Positions 49,243-61,943 of a stretch of DNA of 64,000 nt are shown piece after piece (positions within the stretch are counted from its first letter, which is position 1; each line of letters opens with the position of its first letter). The position numbers and the translations under genes are program-made. Under the pieces are notes generated by a model. The model saw only the letters and a program-made list of their open reading frames with translations. It was not told where the DNA came from and did no database searches. This DNA comes from Sipunculus nudus. Its lineage: Eukaryota; Annelida; Sipuncula; Golfingiida; Sipunculidae. The stretch covers positions 24,857,956-24,921,955 of the forward strand of contig CM049312.1 in the NCBI GenBank assembly GCA_026874595.1. Direction: 5' to 3'.

Positions 49243-52200
49243 ATAAGTTTACATTTCAAATCCTATCACTAAATGTACGAGGACTAAGGAATTATGTAAA
49301 AAGAAGACAAATTTTCAATTGGATAGTGAAACATCAGTCACATAAAGGAGTCTGTTTTTTACAAGAGTGTCATTGTGTAAAACAAGATGAAAATGTTTGG
49401 TCAAAACAATGGCGAGGTGAAATGTATCTTTCTTTTGGTAATACAAAGTCATGCGGAGTATGTATTCTTATTGGAAAAAATGTTGATTTCAAGGAGCTTA
49501 GTAAAACTATAGATGATAAAGGTAGATATATTATAGTGGAATGTGAAATTGAAGGGTTGCACTGTATCCTGGTAAACACGTATACACCAAATTTTGAAAG
49601 TCAACAAATTAAATTTTACAGAACTGTCTCTCAGCAAATAGATAAAATTCTCAGGGATTCATACGTGGAAGTTATATGGGGAGGAGATTTTAATGTACAC
49701 CTCACTGAACAAGATGCTGATGGAGGAAGGTTAAGTGTTAAACATAATTCAGTTAATAATATTGTTAATATAATGGAAGCATTAAATCTGTGTGATGTAT
49801 GGCGTATAAAACATGATTCACTAAAAGCTTATACTTGGCGCTCAACCACACCCTTTATTCAGAGGAGACTTGATAATTTTTTGGTGTCAGATACCCTACT
49901 ATGTTATGTTTCAAGTTGTGAAATTATACCAAGTGTTAACACAGACCATTCAGCAGTGGTGCTGAAAGTTGATATAGCGAAAGAAACAAAATCGGGACCT
50001 GCACACTGGTGTATGAATAATGATTTGCTAAATGACACAGATTATATAAAAAATGTGAAAAGTAAAATAAATGAATGGAAAGAAGAGGTAAATACGATAA
50101 CAGCCCAAGGTATATGGGAATATTTGAAATATAAGATAAGGGAATACACCATCAAATACAGTAAAGCTAAAGCTAAAAATCGTAAAGAATATGGTATAAA
50201 CTTGGAAATGAAGGTATCTGAAATGGAAGGGGCTATACAGAGTGAAGGGAATCCTGAATCACAGGAGTTATATTGTGAATTAAAACAAAAACTGCAAGAA
50301 TACTATGATAATGTTACCAGAGGCATTATAGTTAGATCTAGGGCACAGTGGTTACAAGAAGGTGAAAGGGGTACAAAATATTTCCTTAACCTGGAAAAAC
50401 GTAATAAAAATAGGTCTACAATACGCATATTGTCATATAAGGGAAGAGATATAGCAAATCACACAGAAATTATGAGATGTATTAGGGAATCCTTTATAGA
50501 AAAGTATAAGAAGAAATCAGTGAGTAACAAATCAGAGTTGACACACCTTTTTCAGAATCTCCCTGTGTTTGAAAGCAAATTAAAACAGACAGAGACACAG
50601 ACATGTGGCAAGCTTATTACAAAAACTGAAGTGTTTTCATGTTTAAAGGGAATGAAAAATAATAAAACACCTGGAAATGATGGGCTTACAAAAGAGTTTT
50701 ACATAGCATTATTTAGTGAACTGGGACAATGTCTTACTGATTGTTTGAATGAAAGTTTTGATACTGGTTCACTAACAACTTCTCAGAAACAAGCACTTGT
50801 GAAACTAATACCTAAACCAGGTAAGGATTTAAAGCATTTAAATGCCTGGAGACCTATCAGTTTACTTAATGTCGATGTTAAGTTACTGAGTAAAGTTTTA
50901 GTTATGAGAATAGAAAAACATCTTTCAGATACAATAAAGCCGGATCAGTATGCTTTTGTCAAAGGGAGATATATAGGAGAAACTATCAGACTAATATGGG
51001 ATGTTTTACACTATACTGATGTGGAAAACAAGCCTGGAATTATATTTGCAGCAGACCTTGAAGCTGCCTTTGACAGTGTAGAACATGACTTTTTATTTGC
51101 AACATTGAAATATTTTGGTTTTGATAATAATTTTATTAGGTGGGTCAATATTTTACACCATGATATGCAAAGTTCAGTTTTAAACAATGGTAAAACAACT
51201 GGTTATTTCAACTTAGATAGAGGAACCCGGCAGGGAGACCCTCTGGCTCCATATTTGTTCATAATGGCTATAGAAATATTGGCAATAATGATTAGAAATG
51301 ATAGAAATATTCATGGAATTCAAATTGGAAATACTATGGTGAAAATGTGCATGTTTGCAGATGATACTACTATATTTGTTAAAAACACTGATTCATTGGA
51401 CAAGGTTCTTTCTGTTATCAAACATTTTGAATATTTTTCATCACTTAAGTTAAATCTAGCAAAATCTGAGGCTGCATATATTGGATCAAAGAAGAAATTT
51501 GTGAATGATGTGTATAATTTAAGGTGGATAGACTTGACAAAATCATGTATGAAAATACTTGGAATCTGGTTTTCATATAATAGAGATATTGTACATAAAG
51601 AAAATTTTAAGAGAGTTGAAAATAGTTTACAATCTACATTATCATTATGGAAATGTAGAAACCTCACATTATATGGCAGAGCAGAAGTTGTACGTTCATT
51701 GCTCATTTCAAAAATATATTATGTTACAAATGTTTTAATACCACCAAAAAATACTGTGTTATCCATAAAGAGACTTCTTTGTGATTTCATCTGGAGAGCT
51801 AAAAAGCCCAAGGTAAAATACAAAACAGTCATTGGAAAAATTGAAAATGGAGGAATAAACATACCTGATGTTGCCTGTAAAATTAAGACACAGAGAGTAA
51901 TGTGGGCAAAGCGCCTCATTGAACCTAAAAGTTCGGTAATCAAGGAGATATTAAATTATAAACTAAAGAATATAGGAGGTTTAACATGCATGGGAAGTAA
52001 TTTTGATGTCACAGTACTGCCAAATAGGTTGCCAAAGTTTTATAGAAAATGTTTTGAAGACTGGTCGTCTTATGTATCTGTGGAACCTAACAAACCAGAT
52101 GATGTAATATATCAGTGCCTGTGGAACAACAAATATATAAAGATTAACTCAAAAGCAGTGTATAATAAACAGTTGCATAGCATGGGTTTATATTATATTC

Positions 52201-53039
52201 AAGACATGATTGATGAAAAAGGAACCTGGAAGACCTGGAATGCCATTAAGCAAGGTCATATTGATGTTAAATTTATAGATTACATGTATTGTATGTCACT
52301 GAGACAAGTTATTCCGAAACAGTGGAAAAAATGTATTCTAAATCATAAGGTTGAAAAAAACTATTCAAATAAGGAAACAATCTTAACTATTGGAGGACAA
52401 GCGACACTGAATAGTCTGAAATCCCGTATGATATATGATACACTTGTAGAAAATATATGGGAAAAGCCCACAGCCCAAGAAAGGTGGAATATTATAAACA
52501 GTGAGAATAATATTGAAATTAGATGGGAAAATGCATATCTAGCTATATATAAAATAAGTTTAGATACATACCTTAGAGAATTTCAGTATAAGATATTGCA
52601 CAATTATATACCTCTGAATGAGCAGCTGTTTAAATGGAAGATAAAAGAAACTTCTCGATGTTCATTTTGTTTCAATGATCACGAAAATATTGTACATTTA
52701 TTTTTTGAATGTATGGTCAGTAGGAATTTTTATTTCAATATAAAGGCATGGTTGCAAGATTATGAATTATATCTCCCAGCCATATCACTTATGGAAATAT
52801 TGTATGGTATCATACCAGTTGATGATAAAAACAGGCTGCAAAATCAGATTCTGTTACTGTATAAATATGTCCTCTACAAGCAAAGAGAGGAAAATAGTTC
52901 TTCCTTGTTTGCAGTGTTTAAAAGCAGGTTAAGAGATACAGAAAGGGTTGAGAGTTACATTGCAAATAGCAAAGGAATATTTTATAATCATTTAAAGAAA
53001 TGGGGTAAATTAGTTGATGTTTTGAAAATTTCTGACTGA
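49236..53039 (+). CDS. LINE ORF2: AP endonuclease and reverse transcriptase (1267 aa)
   Basis: Enzyme that nicks the target DNA and reverse-transcribes the element RNA at the nick. The first ATG in frame is 49236; a TTG 15 bases upstream is less likely. N-terminal APE-type endonuclease, about residues 1-235: ILSLNVRGLRN, CFLQECH, WGGDFNVHL, NTDHSAVVLK. Reverse transcriptase, about residues 465-770: KLIPKPGKD, WRPISLLNVDVKLLSKVL, IKPDQYAFVKGRYIGE, FAADLEAAFDSVEHDF, GTRQGDPLAPYLFIMAIEIL and the catalytic MFADDTTIF with the two Asp at 709 and 710. The C-terminus has a Cys/His knuckle of the form CX2CX8HX4C (C1142, C1145, H1154, C1159). No stop or frameshift interrupts it, so the enzyme could be functional. 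Codon use is AT-rich like the host. Confidence 0.95.
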   Translation: MVNKFTFQILSLNVRGLRNYVKRRQIFNWIVKHQSHKGVCFLQECHCVKQDENVWSKQWRGEMYLSFGNTKSCGVCILIGKNVDFKELSKTIDDKGRYIIVECEIEGLHCILVNTYTPNFESQQIKFYRTVSQQIDKILRDSYVEVIWGGDFNVHLTEQDADGGRLSVKHNSVNNIVNIMEALNLCDVWRIKHDSLKAYTWRSTTPFIQRRLDNFLVSDTLLCYVSSCEIIPSVNTDHSAVVLKVDIAKETKSGPAHWCMNNDLLNDTDYIKNVKSKINEWKEEVNTITAQGIWEYLKYKIREYTIKYSKAKAKNRKEYGINLEMKVSEMEGAIQSEGNPESQELYCELKQKLQEYYDNVTRGIIVRSRAQWLQEGERGTKYFLNLEKRNKNRSTIRILSYKGRDIANHTEIMRCIRESFIEKYKKKSVSNKSELTHLFQNLPVFESKLKQTETQTCGKLITKTEVFSCLKGMKNNKTPGNDGLTKEFYIALFSELGQCLTDCLNESFDTGSLTTSQKQALVKLIPKPGKDLKHLNAWRPISLLNVDVKLLSKVLVMRIEKHLSDTIKPDQYAFVKGRYIGETIRLIWDVLHYTDVENKPGIIFAADLEAAFDSVEHDFLFATLKYFGFDNNFIRWVNILHHDMQSSVLNNGKTTGYFNLDRGTRQGDPLAPYLFIMAIEILAIMIRNDRNIHGIQIGNTMVKMCMFADDTTIFVKNTDSLDKVLSVIKHFEYFSSLKLNLAKSEAAYIGSKKKFVNDVYNLRWIDLTKSCMKILGIWFSYNRDIVHKENFKRVENSLQSTLSLWKCRNLTLYGRAEVVRSLLISKIYYVTNVLIPPKNTVLSIKRLLCDFIWRAKKPKVKYKTVIGKIENGGINIPDVACKIKTQRVMWAKRLIEPKSSVIKEILNYKLKNIGGLTCMGSNFDVTVLPNRLPKFYRKCFEDWSSYVSVEPNKPDDVIYQCLWNNKYIKINSKAVYNKQLHSMGLYYIQDMIDEKGTWKTWNAIKQGHIDVKFIDYMYCMSLRQVIPKQWKKCILNHKVEKNYSNKETILTIGGQATLNSLKSRMIYDTLVENIWEKPTAQERWNIINSENNIEIRWENAYLAIYKISLDTYLREFQYKILHNYIPLNEQLFKWKIKETSRCSFCFNDHENIVHLFFECMVSRNFYFNIKAWLQDYELYLPAISLMEILYGIIPVDDKNRLQNQILLLYKYVLYKQREENSSSLFAVFKSRLRDTERVESYIANSKGIFYNHLKKWGKLVDVLKISD

Positions 53040-53126
53040 GATTTTCTTATATAAGTATTATCATGGCCAAGGGTAAATGGTGTCTGTTCTTGTTTATGCA
53101 TTCATGTTGTTTATCTTTATAATATC

Positions 53127-53146
53127 TTCTGTGTCGGAACACAGAA
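53127..53146 (+). other. Perfect 8-bp hairpin in the LINE 3' UTR
   Basis: TTCTGTGT (53127-53134), loop CGGA, ACACAGAA (53139-53146). It lies about 130 nt before the poly(A) tail, where some LINE reverse transcriptases bind their template. The role is inferred. Confidence 0.5.
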
Positions 53147-53271
53147 CCGACCACAGAATATGTTATGTTTGTAAAATTACATGTAAACAACACGTCTTTG
53201 TATATGTGTGTTGTGTCTTTGTAATTGTCTTGTAATTTGTATTTGCTGTATTTCTTTGTTTTATGAGAATA

Positions 53272-53307
<36 letters not shown>

Positions 53308-53310
<3 letters not shown>

Positions 53311-53317
53311 TACAAGT
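53308..53317. repeat. Right target-site duplication of the LINE (AGATACAAGT)
   Basis: Partner of 48027-48036. Its first A cannot be told from the last A of the tail, so the duplication is 9 or 10 bp. Confidence 0.85.
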
Positions 53318-53516
53318 TCAGATGATCTTGTATGATAGATCTTGGATCACTTACAAAAGTATGTCACTAAACTAGTGTGGTTTCATATAGAATGCTATTC
53401 ATGTAGAATTTATTTGACCGTTTTGCTTTGTTATGTTGGGATTTAATTATTTAATCATATATATCATCAATTATTAATTATTACCATCACCAACACGCAC
53501 ACATACACATCAGCCC

Positions 53517-53554
<38 letters not shown>

Positions 53555-54660
53555 GTATAAAATCCATAATTTTCACTCATATTGTTTCAAGAGCTAGCAC
53601 TACGAATTCTCGTATACGCTTCATATACTTCCAATGGTAAATAAACCAGTCAAAACTTTCTGACCTCAGTCTGCGACATCAGGTGGAAAATCATTAATCA
53701 AGACCAAATATATGCAAAATTCAACATTGATTTATTAAATATACTGTTATTGTCTTTTAAACTGTAACAAACTAGAATGAAATGCACATCTCTTTTTAAA
53801 ACAAAAGAAACGTGTATAGGCATATAAAACTCAGCACTGAGGTGAACCAAATTTGAAGATGTACAAAGTTAAAGCTTACCAGTTTGAAGTGTATGTATTT
53901 TTTCTGTATGGGTTTGGGATATCTGTATTTATTGATTAAATATATCATATACCATTATTGACTGTATTTGTTAGCAAGTACCATAGAAAGGTAAGATAAA
54001 ACACAGAAATTACGTGTTTATAACTAAAGCTCTTCTAAAGCAAACGTTAATATAACGCATCTGTTGTAAATGGCAGGAACAATCGTATGACGCATATTAC
54101 ATAGAAAAATCACGTGAGTTTAATATAAAAATAAACTAAATCTAATGAATTTAAGGTCACATGTAAATATAACCGCTGTCATAGTATAACCAAATCCTTT
54201 AAAGTATACTAAGTCGCATATATATTTATGTTTCTATATATGAGACCATATTTAATCGTACACCAGGCCAGTCAGACAGATGTGCTCCTGAAAAAGAAAA
54301 TAATAATTACTATATATGTATACCCGTCATCATATCGAATATCATGGTGAATAGTTTCCATTGAAATTTTTATTTAATGTCCTTCTGTAATTCAGTCCTA
54401 TAACCCCAAATAAAATAAAATAAACTTAGAATTAATATTAAATATCCCAAGGTGACGGTTCATTGTTTTGAAAGCTAGGTTTTATTTTAACTAATCTTAA
54501 ATCACTTTTTAAGATTATTTAAAAGTGATGGGTTTACTTCATTTATATGAACAATTAATTTTTTTATTTATCGATATGTCTTTATAAGACAGAGAACAAC
54601 ATTCTGCCATTTCTCACATTTTGAAATGAATCTTTACAAGGGTGTCAGTGTAAATTCTAC
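53309..54660. other. Gene-free spacer with (TA)n; 3' UTR of the SLC16-like gene
   Basis: Contains a (TA)n tract at about 53518-53551 and otherwise plain AT-rich DNA. For the minus-strand SLC16-like gene, a reverse AATAAA (TTTATT) at 54563-54568 lies 93 nt past the stop and is the nearest poly(A) signal. Confidence 0.5.
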
Positions 54661-56470
54661 TTACTCAACCTGTACTGTTTCGTCTAAATCTGCGTCTGCA
54701 GGTGGCGCCAGCTGTTTCGAGTTCCACCTCCAGGGTAACACATTGAGCAGACCAGCCACCATGCAGCATACACCAGCCATGTAGAACGACGTCGGGTAGT
54801 TCTGAGTTTGGTCGTAAACCCAGCCTAAACGTATCAAAAATCATTTAATGCCGAATGTATGACAAGGGGCGACATAAGGGGGCAGGGCTGGCGTGAGGGG
54901 CGCTTCTAATTTTTCGACCTAAAACTTCTGGGAAATAAAATTACATTCGCTCAGAAACTCTGCATCTTCATTTTCTTCACTATGCATTCGCATTGATTAT
55001 AAAAAAATAATTAATTATAAAATCTATACCAGCTTATCGGCACGCTTGTTATTTTTTTCTATAATACCCTGTATCCGCCCCTACTCAGTGCAATATATAA
55101 ATTAATTGGACAACAAACACGGTAATTTCATGCGTGCGTATAGCTTATATGTATATATTAAAAGAGCTTTTTTTTGTCCTCGCGTTTTTTTTTTTTTTTT
55201 TTTTTCATATTTACCCAAATATAAAATCAAGATTATTAAATGCACTCTCATGTGTCAACAGTTAAATTATGGTATCAGTTGAATTCACATTAAAATAAGG
55301 TAAACATGAACTGTATATATATATATACCTGCAAGATATCTGGATTAGGCCACACACACAAAATGTTTTTCTACGGATTTGTCACTTGCGTTTTTCGGGT
55401 ATCCTTTGTAAAGTTGCTAATTTGGACTCACATTATAGAAAATATGTTTTGCTTAGTTTTGGTCATTAAACCATTTCAGGAATCGAAACGAACCTTTAAT
55501 TTTTCTGGCAGGTTAGCAAAGTTCTATATATTGTGTCCCGATCTATAATTTAAAACAAATAACTCCCTACTTTTTTAATTTTTTTTTTTTTGCAAAGACT
55601 CCGTAGAACAGTTATTTTGTGTCCGTGGCCTTATCGTCCAATATCTAGAACATGGGCAAGAGCACACCCACCTGCTACAGGGGCGCCTAGCAACGAACCG
55701 ACTGCCATAGGAACAAGTAGATATCCATATGCGCTACTAAGCAGGTTTCGTCCTAGTAACTGGATAATGATCTCAGGCGTCAGCACTCCCCAGGCAGCAG
55801 ACAGCAGCCCAAACAGTGCTGCGTAAATCATAAGGAACAACGCTGGGCTGTAAAGTCCACACACGACTGTCAGTAGTCCACACAAAAAGAAACATAATGT
55901 GTACATAGGGAGCGCCTTCACCCGGGGGTGACTCGCTATGAAACCAACTGTAAATCTTCCCAACAAATTAAATACACCGAGTAGAGATATTAGGTATGCA
56001 CTGTGTGACCTTTTTAGGCCCTCTGTGGCAGCGTAATGAGATAAATGAATGTACACAACAGACACTCCGAATGAGAACAACAACTGATTAGCACACAACA
56101 CCAGAAAAGAGCTGTTATTAAATACTGCGCAGTTGAAAACTGAAGTTGATGTTTTTGGCGCCGATTCTGAACGTGTGTGTTTCGGCCTGAAGAGGGCGCC
56201 ACACACGCAAATATTGAGCCCCACTCCGCTGACCAGCATCATGGCTCCCCGCCAGCCGTATTGTTCCTCAAAAAGTCTGATCAACACTGGCCACAGGAAG
56301 GTCCCAACTCCGACGCCAGAGACAGCTAATCCAAACGCTATTGTACGGAGCTTAACAAAATAATGACCAACTATAGTCACTGTTGGCAGATAGGCAATGC
56401 CGTATCCTATTCCTGTAAAAAGTAAATTATACATTAAACCGTCATTACAAATATGGCCCCAAGTATTATG

Positions 56471-56527
<57 letters not shown>

Positions 56528-58394
56528 AGGCCTCTGAAAGTGTTATAAATATATATTTGGAGATTTGCATATATAGCTTACTGACACGCTACAAAGTGAA
56601 TGAACATCACTAAGGCCAAAAAAGGTACGGTTCTCAGGCACGGCCCACGTCAATTTTAACCCCCTACATGAAAAATTTGTATCTTGATTTCATCTTTCAA
56701 GAAGAAAATATGATACAATTTTAATAAAGATTTCCTTTGTTATGTAATGCTTATACCCGTTTAGCAAAATAAAATCTGTAATTATCATGCTTTTCCCTGA
56801 TCATATGACATTTTTATTGAAACATGAAAAAAAGTAAAAAAAAAAAAAGAAAATATATATGTATATCGCTCGCCCTCACTTGTTTCTTAAAAAAGTACCC
56901 GAGAACCATAACTTTTTTTGGGCATAATATCACTTTTTGATAACCCTGTAAAATTGATGAATGTGTGTAACACGAATAATATACTTGATGTTTTTTTATC
57001 AAATCATCTTTATTTTATTATACAGACCAGAAATTAAGTGAATGTAAAGTAAAGAACGTCATCGTATTGCCCGTATATCCTTTAATTACTATAACAAATC
57101 ATCCAATTTGCCCCCCCCCCCCCCCAATGATTTTTTTTCAGACATCAAACGCTGAATCGCATATCCGTGATAGACCTACCTGCGAGGACTCCAAATGTAA
57201 CCTGTAGATGATAGATATTGGTGGCAAACACACTCACAAAAAGTCCAAGGTTTCCCAACAACCCGCCAAATATAGTCACCCTACGGCAGCCATACCGGTT
57301 AATGAGAACGCTGGCCAACGAACCTACAGACAACAATAGTACACTGTTTCTCAAAGCTAGTTCATGCGTGATATACAGGGGTCAGATTATGGAGTCAGCT
57401 CAAGCCGAAACAAGCATACTGTCGTATTATATTATCGCCGGGGTTCGGACCCGCGGTTGCCGATCGCCAGCGGAGAGAGCCGAGTGTTATACCCCTAGCT
57501 CGAATGTTCAGGCCCCTATACCATAATAGGCTAGCGCCAAAGTGAGTTTCGTCGGTTTCTAGTTACTCAGTTCCATCACATACTATATACTGTGATTTCC
57601 TTTTTATTCGCGAGGGTTTCATTTTTTGCGATTTTCGCGAATTGGAGATAATTGCAGTTATGAAATTCTCAGATACCCCATTATATTAGCTTTTAACAAG
57701 AGGGTATGATTCATCTGGCATAACGATTTAGGTATCACAACTTTGGAAATATGTTTTTTTTCATGTGCAGCCTAATCCGTGGGTTGCATTGGAACCAGCT
57801 CATGCAAACAAGCAATCAAAGTTGTCAAAACATCGACTGTGACAGCGGTTATAATACAATGACTGAATAACAGAAATGAGTGACGTATAGTGAGATTTAT
57901 TATTTTATAATACATGCAAAACTGTTTCACTTAGATTTCATAGGTTCTGGTGAGATTGTAAAAATGGAACCCTCGCGAAATGTTTAAAATGCGGAAATCG
58001 CGAAAAATTCAATTCTCGAATATGCAGCCAACCACAGTATATATTTATATATATTTATATGTTATTAACATGAACAAAAGGACCTTTGTGTGACCATATT
58101 TGTATGTGATTAAGCGGCATAGAGATAATTAAGGTCATGTTAGAGACACTTTTAAATAAGTACTATTTTACAGATTAAATGGACAAAATCTTACCGATGC
58201 CGTAGAACGTGGCCGTTTGCAGTGATGAGATGAGAGCTATGGCGGCGCTGTTTCCTTCAAACTGTTCCATGAAAATCTGATGGAAAACACCAACCGTCCA
58301 GGCGACGCCATACTCCAGCATGTGACCGAAGAAGGAGGCAAACACCACCACCCAGGCGTAAAATCCAGGCGAATGCTCTGGCGTGGGATCCATG
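54661..58394 (-). CDS. SLC16/monocarboxylate-transporter-like protein, four main coding exons
   Basis: Twelve-pass plasma-membrane transporter of the SLC16 type (monocarboxylates or related solutes). Minus-strand exons: 58394-58195, 57323-57180, 56412-55672, 54824-54661, GT/AG joins in phase, stop TAA at 54663. With the probable first exon 62328-62315 the protein is 420 aa; from the ATG at 58393 it is 415 aa. Family blocks: GFYAWVVVFASFFGHMLEYG, the G+G join giving YGIGSLASVLINRYGCRRVT, LLGNLGLFVSVFATNIYHLQ, GIGYGIAYLPTVTIVGHYF, FGLAVSGVGVGTFLWPVL, NLLGRFTVGF (with the conserved Arg of TM8), and GSLLGAPVAG-GWVYDQTQNY at the last join. The usual TM1 DGGWGW motif is replaced by SPGFYAW, so this is a divergent member and its substrate cannot be read from sequence. 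Alternatives within SLC16 (MCT12-14 types) are open. Confidence 0.88.
56614..56924. mobile_element. PIF/Harbinger-like MITE, copy 2
   Basis: Ends GGCCAAAAAAGGTACGGTTC (56614 on) and its imperfect complement (56895-56923), with TAA on both sides (56611-56613, 56925-56927). Same family as 29338-29675; shared inner text 'tcatgcttttccctga' is inverted relative to 'gggaaaagcatgataa' of copy 1. In an intron of the SLC16-like gene. Confidence 0.7.
57430..57530 (-). ncRNA. tRNA-derived SINE head (Pol III boxes), minus strand
   Basis: On the minus strand the order is a box-A-like TAGCTAGGGG (near 57500) followed about 45 nt on by a box-B-like GGGTCCGAACCCC (near 57435). Spacing suits an internal Pol III promoter. 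No cloverleaf tRNA can be folded cleanly, so it is a SINE head or tRNA relic rather than a tRNA gene. Confidence 0.4.
57588..58039. mobile_element. TACTGTG MITE with TTCGCGA-rich subterminal ends (452 bp)
   Basis: Ends TACTGTG and CACAGTA next to TATA strings. The left part reads 'tattcgcgagggtttcat...tttgcgattttcgcgaa' and the right part mirrors it ('ccctcgcgaaat...ggaaatcgcgaaaa'). Mariner-type size and TA flank. Further partial copies at 35340-35506 and 59060-59164. Confidence 0.7.
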
Positions 58395-58559
58395 CTGTCA
58401 AGGATAAAAATACAGTAAACCATAAATATGAATTCTCAGGAGTGCAGGCCTCCGCCGTATGGGCGGTCCTCGATGTGGAGCAACCCGTGTGTTAACAGGT
58501 GTATTGATCCCATATCCCCTGGTTCTTTCGGGCATAAGTCTCCCCCCCCCCCCCCCCCC

Positions 58560-58770
58560 CCGTATTCATTTACTTCTTCGGCCCATATTCCCATGTTCAA
58601 TCGAGCATGTGACTGAACATTTGTGAATATTCCTTGAAGTACTTCCTAGATCCGGATCATGACTATTACCAAAATTCAATCGATTCTTCATTGGCCCAAA
58701 CACACACACACACACACGCGCGATCGGGAATGAACGCATATCCTCCCGGCGAAGGCAATAAAAAAAGTTC
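58560..58770 (+). repeat. Dispersed repeat with (CA)n, copy 2
   Basis: Matches 45460-45770 in order and orientation: 'gaacatttgtgaatatt', 'tagatccggatcatga', 'accaaaattcaatcgattcttc', (CA)n at 58700, 'atcctcccggcgaaggca'. Possibly a SINE or a LINE tail. Confidence 0.6.
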
Positions 58771-59059
58771 GGGATGTGTTTTCCTTATTGACACTGTGTT
58801 GGACTTCCTGTCCGCACGGCTTTCAAATTCGCGATACTCGAAAAAGGGCTAAGATAATGCTCTATATGTTTGTCGCTTCGCAAGTCATAAATTGGACATT
58901 TTAAATATTTAGAGATTTTTATTTATTCGTAAGTCAAAGACTAATGCTATGAATAATATGAGATATTTTACATCTTCAAGAATGTCTGCTACCTGTTTTT
59001 TTTCAAATTGTAAAGATAATTACGTATAACGTAATTCATACAATAAAGGAAGTCCTCTG

Positions 59060-59164
59060 TGTAGTTTACTGTGTGGTGAGATCGCTAAAATGAAAACTGC
59101 GCGAAAGACACTGAAGTTAAAATTGCGAAAGTTTAACCTTGCGAATATTACAGCAACCACAGTA
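59060..59164. mobile_element. Partial copy of the TACTGTG MITE (right end)
   Basis: 'aaaatgaaaactgcgcgaaag...aaaattgcgaaag...cttgcgaatatt...caaccacagta' matches the right end of 57588-58039. The left limit is unclear. Confidence 0.5.
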
Positions 59165-59612
59165 TTTCAAGCGGCATAAATAGAGAAAAAAAAAACAGGT
59201 AATAACGACCGAGGGGCATTGATAAAGTGCAACTTATATTGCTGTTACGAAAATCGATTCAAAGTGAGTAGCATTTCGCTTATCTTTAAATCTGTGGAAT
59301 TAGTATGGAAGTTTTACTGTTTAATCTAAACTTCAGTTTCTTCTAAAGGAAAACTTATAGGAAGTTTTATACCCCGCCAGATAATCTATACTTTGCCCTT
59401 GGTTTGTCTGTCTGCAAATTTACGCAATGGTTGTTATGATTTTTTTCCAAATTTATGGATGGTTAGGGAAAAACCCAAGTAACAATCCAATAAATATTTT
59501 AGGTAATCTGGATAAAAAAAATAATAAAAAGGATCCTGTCCACCTGTTTCGGCTATTTTATTATAATAGAGCTTTTGCTGTGTATTATAGTGGTTCTTCT
59601 TAGGATCGTCCT

Positions 59613-59647
59613 GGGGGGGGGGGGGGGGGTGAGGGGGGGGGGGGGGG
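59613..59647 (+). repeat. Interrupted poly(G) tract, G17-TGA-G15
   Basis: Two G runs separated by TGA, in the first intron of the SLC16-like gene. Confidence 0.9.
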
Positions 59648-60689
59648 TGACGTCTCCAGCATCTTGTCTTCAAAATTATAACCTCATCATCTGGATCCAT
59701 AATTATTTTTTAATTGAAAAATTATGCATTTCACGGTGCCATGATGGGTTAATGAGCTTCCTTGGCGGAGGTCTGCACTCTCTGCGTGCAAATTTCTTAT
59801 TTTGTAAAAAATCATTAAGCAATAATGAAATGAGCCAAAATTAACTTTGCAATATTAACCATGCAAAACTGGAACCTGAATTTATTTATTTGCTTAGCTA
59901 CAATTAGGGGATATTGTAAGGAAATTTTAGAACGGCAGAAACTTCTATATATATAATATGCTTCTATATATATATTATGAATATATTATGAATGAAACAA
60001 GGCACGTGATAAATAATGATATAAATATATAAATATAAATATAACAAATTTTTTGCAAACATATATATATGGGAGTCACCGATGAGGTATAAGGGGTTGA
60101 TGTGGCTTTAAATTTAAATGTACCCTGCTACAACATGTAAAATGAAAGAATGCATTACATTATGGGGCCATGCAGTTTCAGGGAAGCAAGTTAAACACGT
60201 GGTCAGGTCAGCTTATCATGAACGTTGCCCTTACAGACCTCGTGTTCTTATATATATCTGGAGTTTATGTGATCTAACTACGTTTCACACCAAGGTCTTC
60301 ACCAGACCTGTATCACGTGATTCGTATATGATATATATCCCATTCTTACTGACGAAACGCAGAGAGAGCTACTTCTGCCCATGATACTTCCACCCAGGAC
60401 AAGTCCATGGTGCGAGTGTTTGTGTAGGCTACTGTATGTTACTCATTGCAACTACGTTGTATTTGTACAAGGTTTTAACCTGCGTTTTCGGGGCTCCGGT
60501 AATGCATATCATGTCTTTGGGGAGGCTCGGTGTCTCCATTTGCCGCTCAGATTAAGAGCCAATTAAACACCGCACATCCTTCCCCGCATAATATATACAG
60601 ACTTTATTTCGGCCTGCCCCGCCACGCACATTCTCAGATGTGTTCCGCCCCGCATAGTATCCTGAGCGGGGGCTCGTGGAGGCAGGGCC

Positions 60690-61943
<1,254 letters not shown>

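Larger units (their letters stand above)
48037..53307 (+). mobile_element. Full-length, apparently intact non-LTR retrotransposon (LINE, L1/Tx1-like)
   Basis: A 5.27-kb element with two open reading frames, an AATAAA at 53268-53273, and a poly(A) tail of about 30 A (53279-53308). It is flanked by a perfect 10-bp repeat AGATACAAGT at 48027-48036 and 53308-53317; the first A of the right copy merges with the tail. The duplication fixes both ends and leaves a short 5' UTR of about 129 bp. ORF1 and ORF2 have no stop or frameshift, and the tail is a pure A run; both point to a young insertion. An 8-bp hairpin sits in the 3' UTR (53127-53146). The element lies 1.06 kb downstream of the UNC93-like gene, on the same strand. 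Clade assignment (L1/Tx1) rests on the ORF1 coiled-coil type, an N-terminal APE domain and the C-terminal Cys/His knuckle; it was not tested by phylogeny. Confidence 0.92.

Noticed and set aside
57420-57530. A functional tRNA gene
   Set aside because: Box-like motifs exist but no acceptor stem or anticodon arm can be paired; a SINE head is more likely.
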